DNA from: Austropuccinia psidii
Lineage: Eukaryota > Basidiomycota > Pucciniomycetes > Pucciniales > Sphaerophragmiaceae
DNA: 64,000 nucleotides
Direction: 5' to 3'
NCBI GenBank assembly: GCA_023105745.1
Contig: JALGQZ010000004.1
Coordinates: forward strand, 34,180,437 to 34,244,436
Under the pieces are notes generated by a model that saw only the letters and a list, made by a program, of their open reading frames with translations, had not been told where the DNA came from and searched no databases. The stretch's first letter is position 1; each line of letters starts with the position of its first letter. Positions 61,081-64,000 of the stretch are shown here, in pieces. Made by a program: the position numbers and the translations under genes.

Positions 61081-64000
61081 CTATACTAATAATTATAACG
61101 CACAAAATTACTATTTATACTAAATTTCTTGAAACAAAACCAAACAGTATTTAAAATTAAATTTGAATATAGAGCCTGTGAATACTCAATCCCAATTACA
61201 ATCTTGGGGAATATCTTTCAATTTTATATTTTTTTTTTACTAATGAAAAATTTCATATTTGGTTACACTCTGTAATTTTCAAATTTTTCTTTTTACTAAG
61301 TGAAAATTTTATTCTTTATTCTTTATTGTAAGTTATTCTGTAGTGCGCCCATACCATTTCAGCTTGAAGGCTCAAATAAAAGCTTTCATTTTTCCTCAAA
61401 ATGGGAATAGCTAGTCAGATATGGGTATTTATTTTTCAAGATTTGAGAAAATTAGCAGAAGAAAAGTGGTAATACTGACAGTATTTGTCTAAGTAATGTT
61501 TCTCTGCCGGTGCCACCCACTTGTACTATTGAAAACAACAGAATTTGTGTTTAATAAGTCCTTGAACATAGAATGAATTACACAAATAACTTCTAAAGCT
61601 CATGATAATATAATTTCATAAATGGGAGTAATTAATTAGAGTCACAGTGATTCTGCTTGAGGGAAGAGCTGTAGGTATCATAAGAGTCATGAAAGGCTTA
61701 AGGATTTAAATGAAGCTCACTTAAGATATCTTTTGATTTAATAGTAACATTTATACAGCTGATAGAAACTCTTTAAAAAGAAAAGATATTATTATGATAT
61801 TAATAATCAAGCTCACCCCTTGTAAGTACAGCTAAGATTATAAAAATGGGGGCTATGCTTGATTGAAAGATCAAAACACTAACCCAGATCCAAAGAAGAG
61901 ATGGAATTCACTGTATGGAAGAGATATAAAGTCAATTCTTAATGATAAAGCTCTTTGAGGAGGAGAATAGCTTATAATGTGTAACAATGAGTAGTCTAGG
62001 GTAATAATTATGGGAATGATTTCAAAAGGTTCCAATGAGATTATAGATTGAGTATGTGAAATGCTTGGGGTATTTCCATTTTTGAAATAATGCAGCTCTC
62101 TAAATAAATGGTTTACCTCATCAAATAAAGTCTCAGGAATCACAACCAGAAGATTGAGAAATTTTAAACTGGGGAAATTATTATCCATATATATATATTA
62201 AATAATAAATGAAGGTTAATCCAATAAATTGAAGTTCATGAATTCCAGTCCACAAACCTCAAAAAATTTACAAATAAGTAAACTCCCACAATGTGTATGA
62301 AGTCATAAAATTAAGTCTCATGAACTACACCTAATGGTTTTCAGATTATTTCCGAATTGGGTAACTCTCTACCTATGCAGATTACATAATCCAAGAAAGC
62401 TTAGGGAATACTGGACAACCCATATTTTTGAACTAAAATGTGAGATTCAAGCCACAAGTTAGCCCTCAAAAGCTGTATTTGTAAAGTTCCAAACCACAAA
62501 TCGTCTAGAAAATTTAAATCAAGAAAACTTCAACCTCCTTGTTTTGGAGCCCCTCTGAATGCCTCAAAAGTTGTGCTTAGAGGCCTCTTCTTCTCTTTAC
62601 AGACCCTTTCCCTTATTCACAAAGAGATAGTCTTATTCCCATATCAAATTTCTCAGTATTCCACCAATATTAGCACCTTCATTATCCTATTTTTCAGTAG
62701 AACAGTCTGAGAGTTTAATAGATAAAAGAAATTGAAAATTGGTCTCTATTATCTTATAAAGCTCAGCTCATTCTCTATCCCCTATTACTAATTTCTCAGT
62801 AGCCAATCTTAGGAGTATTTCCAAATTTCATTTATTGAATGATAGTGGCTAACAATTGGTCCACATTTTTTATGAAGTATTTCGATTTACTCTCTGAATG
62901 CTTGTACAATTCCTAATTTCTAAGTAGCCGAGCTTAGTAGCACTTTCTGATAAACTTATTTCATAAGAGTGGTAAAGCTTTTGTCTATATAATTTAAGAA
63001 ATTGATTTCATTTACTATTAGCAAATTTGTACCGGTACTATATTTTCTTCTACGCACAGCACAGTAGCATTGTCTGAAGTCACTTTATATAAAAACATGG
63101 GTAACAGTTGGCCTTTATTATCCTAAATCTTTGCTTGATTGACTATTGTACAGTAAATATCCTCCCCATAGTAGCTATTATAAAAAGTAAGGCCATCACA
63201 AAAATATAGTATCCTTTTAAGAAAAACAACATTAATATTATATTGAGAAAAATTAAATTCAAAATATTAGTCTTATAAACAATAGATATCAGGAAAATCA
63301 TCAGATTTTTACTAGGTTTAAATTAAACCAGCTTTCTTATTTCTTAATATTCTCAAATAGATCAAGGTTCTAAAAAAATAATTATTAAAAATCAATCATA
63401 GTCTGATCAGAGTCATTTGAATAGATGTTTTGAATTCATTCAGAATCAGAAATAATTTAATTGCTTTTGAAGCTCAACTTAAGATAGTTCAGCATTATAG
63501 GAAGGGAACTTGAGATTATTCAGTCATATAAGCAGAGAAATGATTACAATTAATAAAGGAAATTGAAAAAGTTTTCTTTTATTTTCCCCTTCAAGGTAAT
63601 TCCTCATTCATTGCACAATACTACTCTCATAGGAAGCTCTTGGATTTATTTATTGTTTTAGTTTGAGAAGCTAAAAAATGATGATTATTAATAAATATAA
63701 AATATAACATATATATTAGCAATGATAACTCTTACGCCTCATAATTGAATTATATGTGAGACTATTCCAAAGTACCACCAAGTACAGGCAAGGTGGAACT
63801 ATGTTTTCAAATCCATGAGTAATTGATAGAGAAACAGCCTTTTTTTATAGATTTGAAACCTAAAAATTCAATTTTTAGGGATATTACCCAACAATACCAC
63901 CTGGTTTTGGATTATAAACTTAAATCCTAAATAATTTTGTCTATTTTCATGATACAGAGCTCAAAAACTGGCTCAAATTGTAGCCAAAAGCTGGATGTAC
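61081..64000. other. AT-rich stretch with degenerate tandem repeats
   Basis: No gene is supported. A 105-codon minus-strand frame at 61871-62188 has no recognisable domain. Between about 62640 and 63150, four diverged units share TTTCTCAGTAGCC..CTTAG..AGCA and a following TAACAATTGGTC-like block, with cores at about 62696, 62797, 62922 and 63062. The start (TGTGGTCGCTATAC near 61073) could be the copia 3' LTR edge, but I could not verify a second copy. Confidence 0.5.

Noticed and set aside
61871..62188. 105-codon minus-strand frame
   Set aside because: No recognisable family, no supporting context, and it lies in decayed AT-rich DNA. Kept only as part of the region description.
1..64000. 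Mitochondrial or bacterial origin because of low GC
   Set aside because: Spliceosomal introns, nuclear LTR and DNA transposons and a GH81 gene with GT-AG introns point to a fungal nuclear genome.
1..64000. tRNA genes, rRNA or CRISPR arrays
   Set aside because: I found no A/B-box pair with a cloverleaf, no rRNA-like conserved core and no regularly spaced identical repeats.

Overview
The window is a fungal chromosome segment, most likely from a rust fungus. It is very AT-rich, packed with retrotransposons, and its genes have short (~55-90 bp) GT-AG introns. The best-preserved Ty3 element encodes a polyprotein that I recognise from memory as typical of Austropuccinia psidii (myrtle rust). The species call is inference; 'rust-type Basidiomycota' is firmer.

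Only one ordinary host gene is supported: a GH81 endo-1,3-beta-glucanase at 10922-13864. It looks broken in single reading frames but resolves into 8 exons and 7 introns with an unbroken 798-codon reading frame. It lies in a small CpG-retaining island (about 10300-14160). A Ty1/copia LTR begins about 20 bp after its stop codon.

Almost everything else is mobile DNA, much of it nested. (1) 1-1944 is the 3' end of an LTR element inserted into a Ty3 element whose pol remnant (1945-5251) and 3' LTR (5276-6653) follow. (2) 13884-26706 is an internally deleted copia element with TSD AAAAT. A decayed 10.2-kb Ty3 element (16138-26354, TSD CATTA) is inserted in it. (3) 26712-32446 is AT-rich and holds a copia LTR fragment and a Tc1-like transposase relic. 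(4) 32447-48769 is a PIF/Harbinger transposon with a DDE transposase relic, a Myb-like gene and an unrecognised third gene. A young, structurally complete 10.4-kb Ty3 element (35267-45653, TSD TTAGT) splits the third gene. (5) 49336-55486 is a solo LTR of the same Ty3 family, interrupted by a 4.1-kb Mutator-like element (50291-54375) that carries an OTU-type protease domain. (6) 56957-61080 holds a second MULE fragment and a decayed copia element. (7) 61081-64000 is AT-rich with degenerate repeats.

The most interesting items are these: a second long reading frame overlapping the gag region of the Ty3 family, open in both a young and an old copy; the MULE with an OTU domain; the Harbinger third gene; a 30-nt microexon next to a GC-AG intron in the GH81 gene; and replacement of CpG by TpG/CpA in older LTR copies. 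I saw no tRNA, rRNA or CRISPR features.
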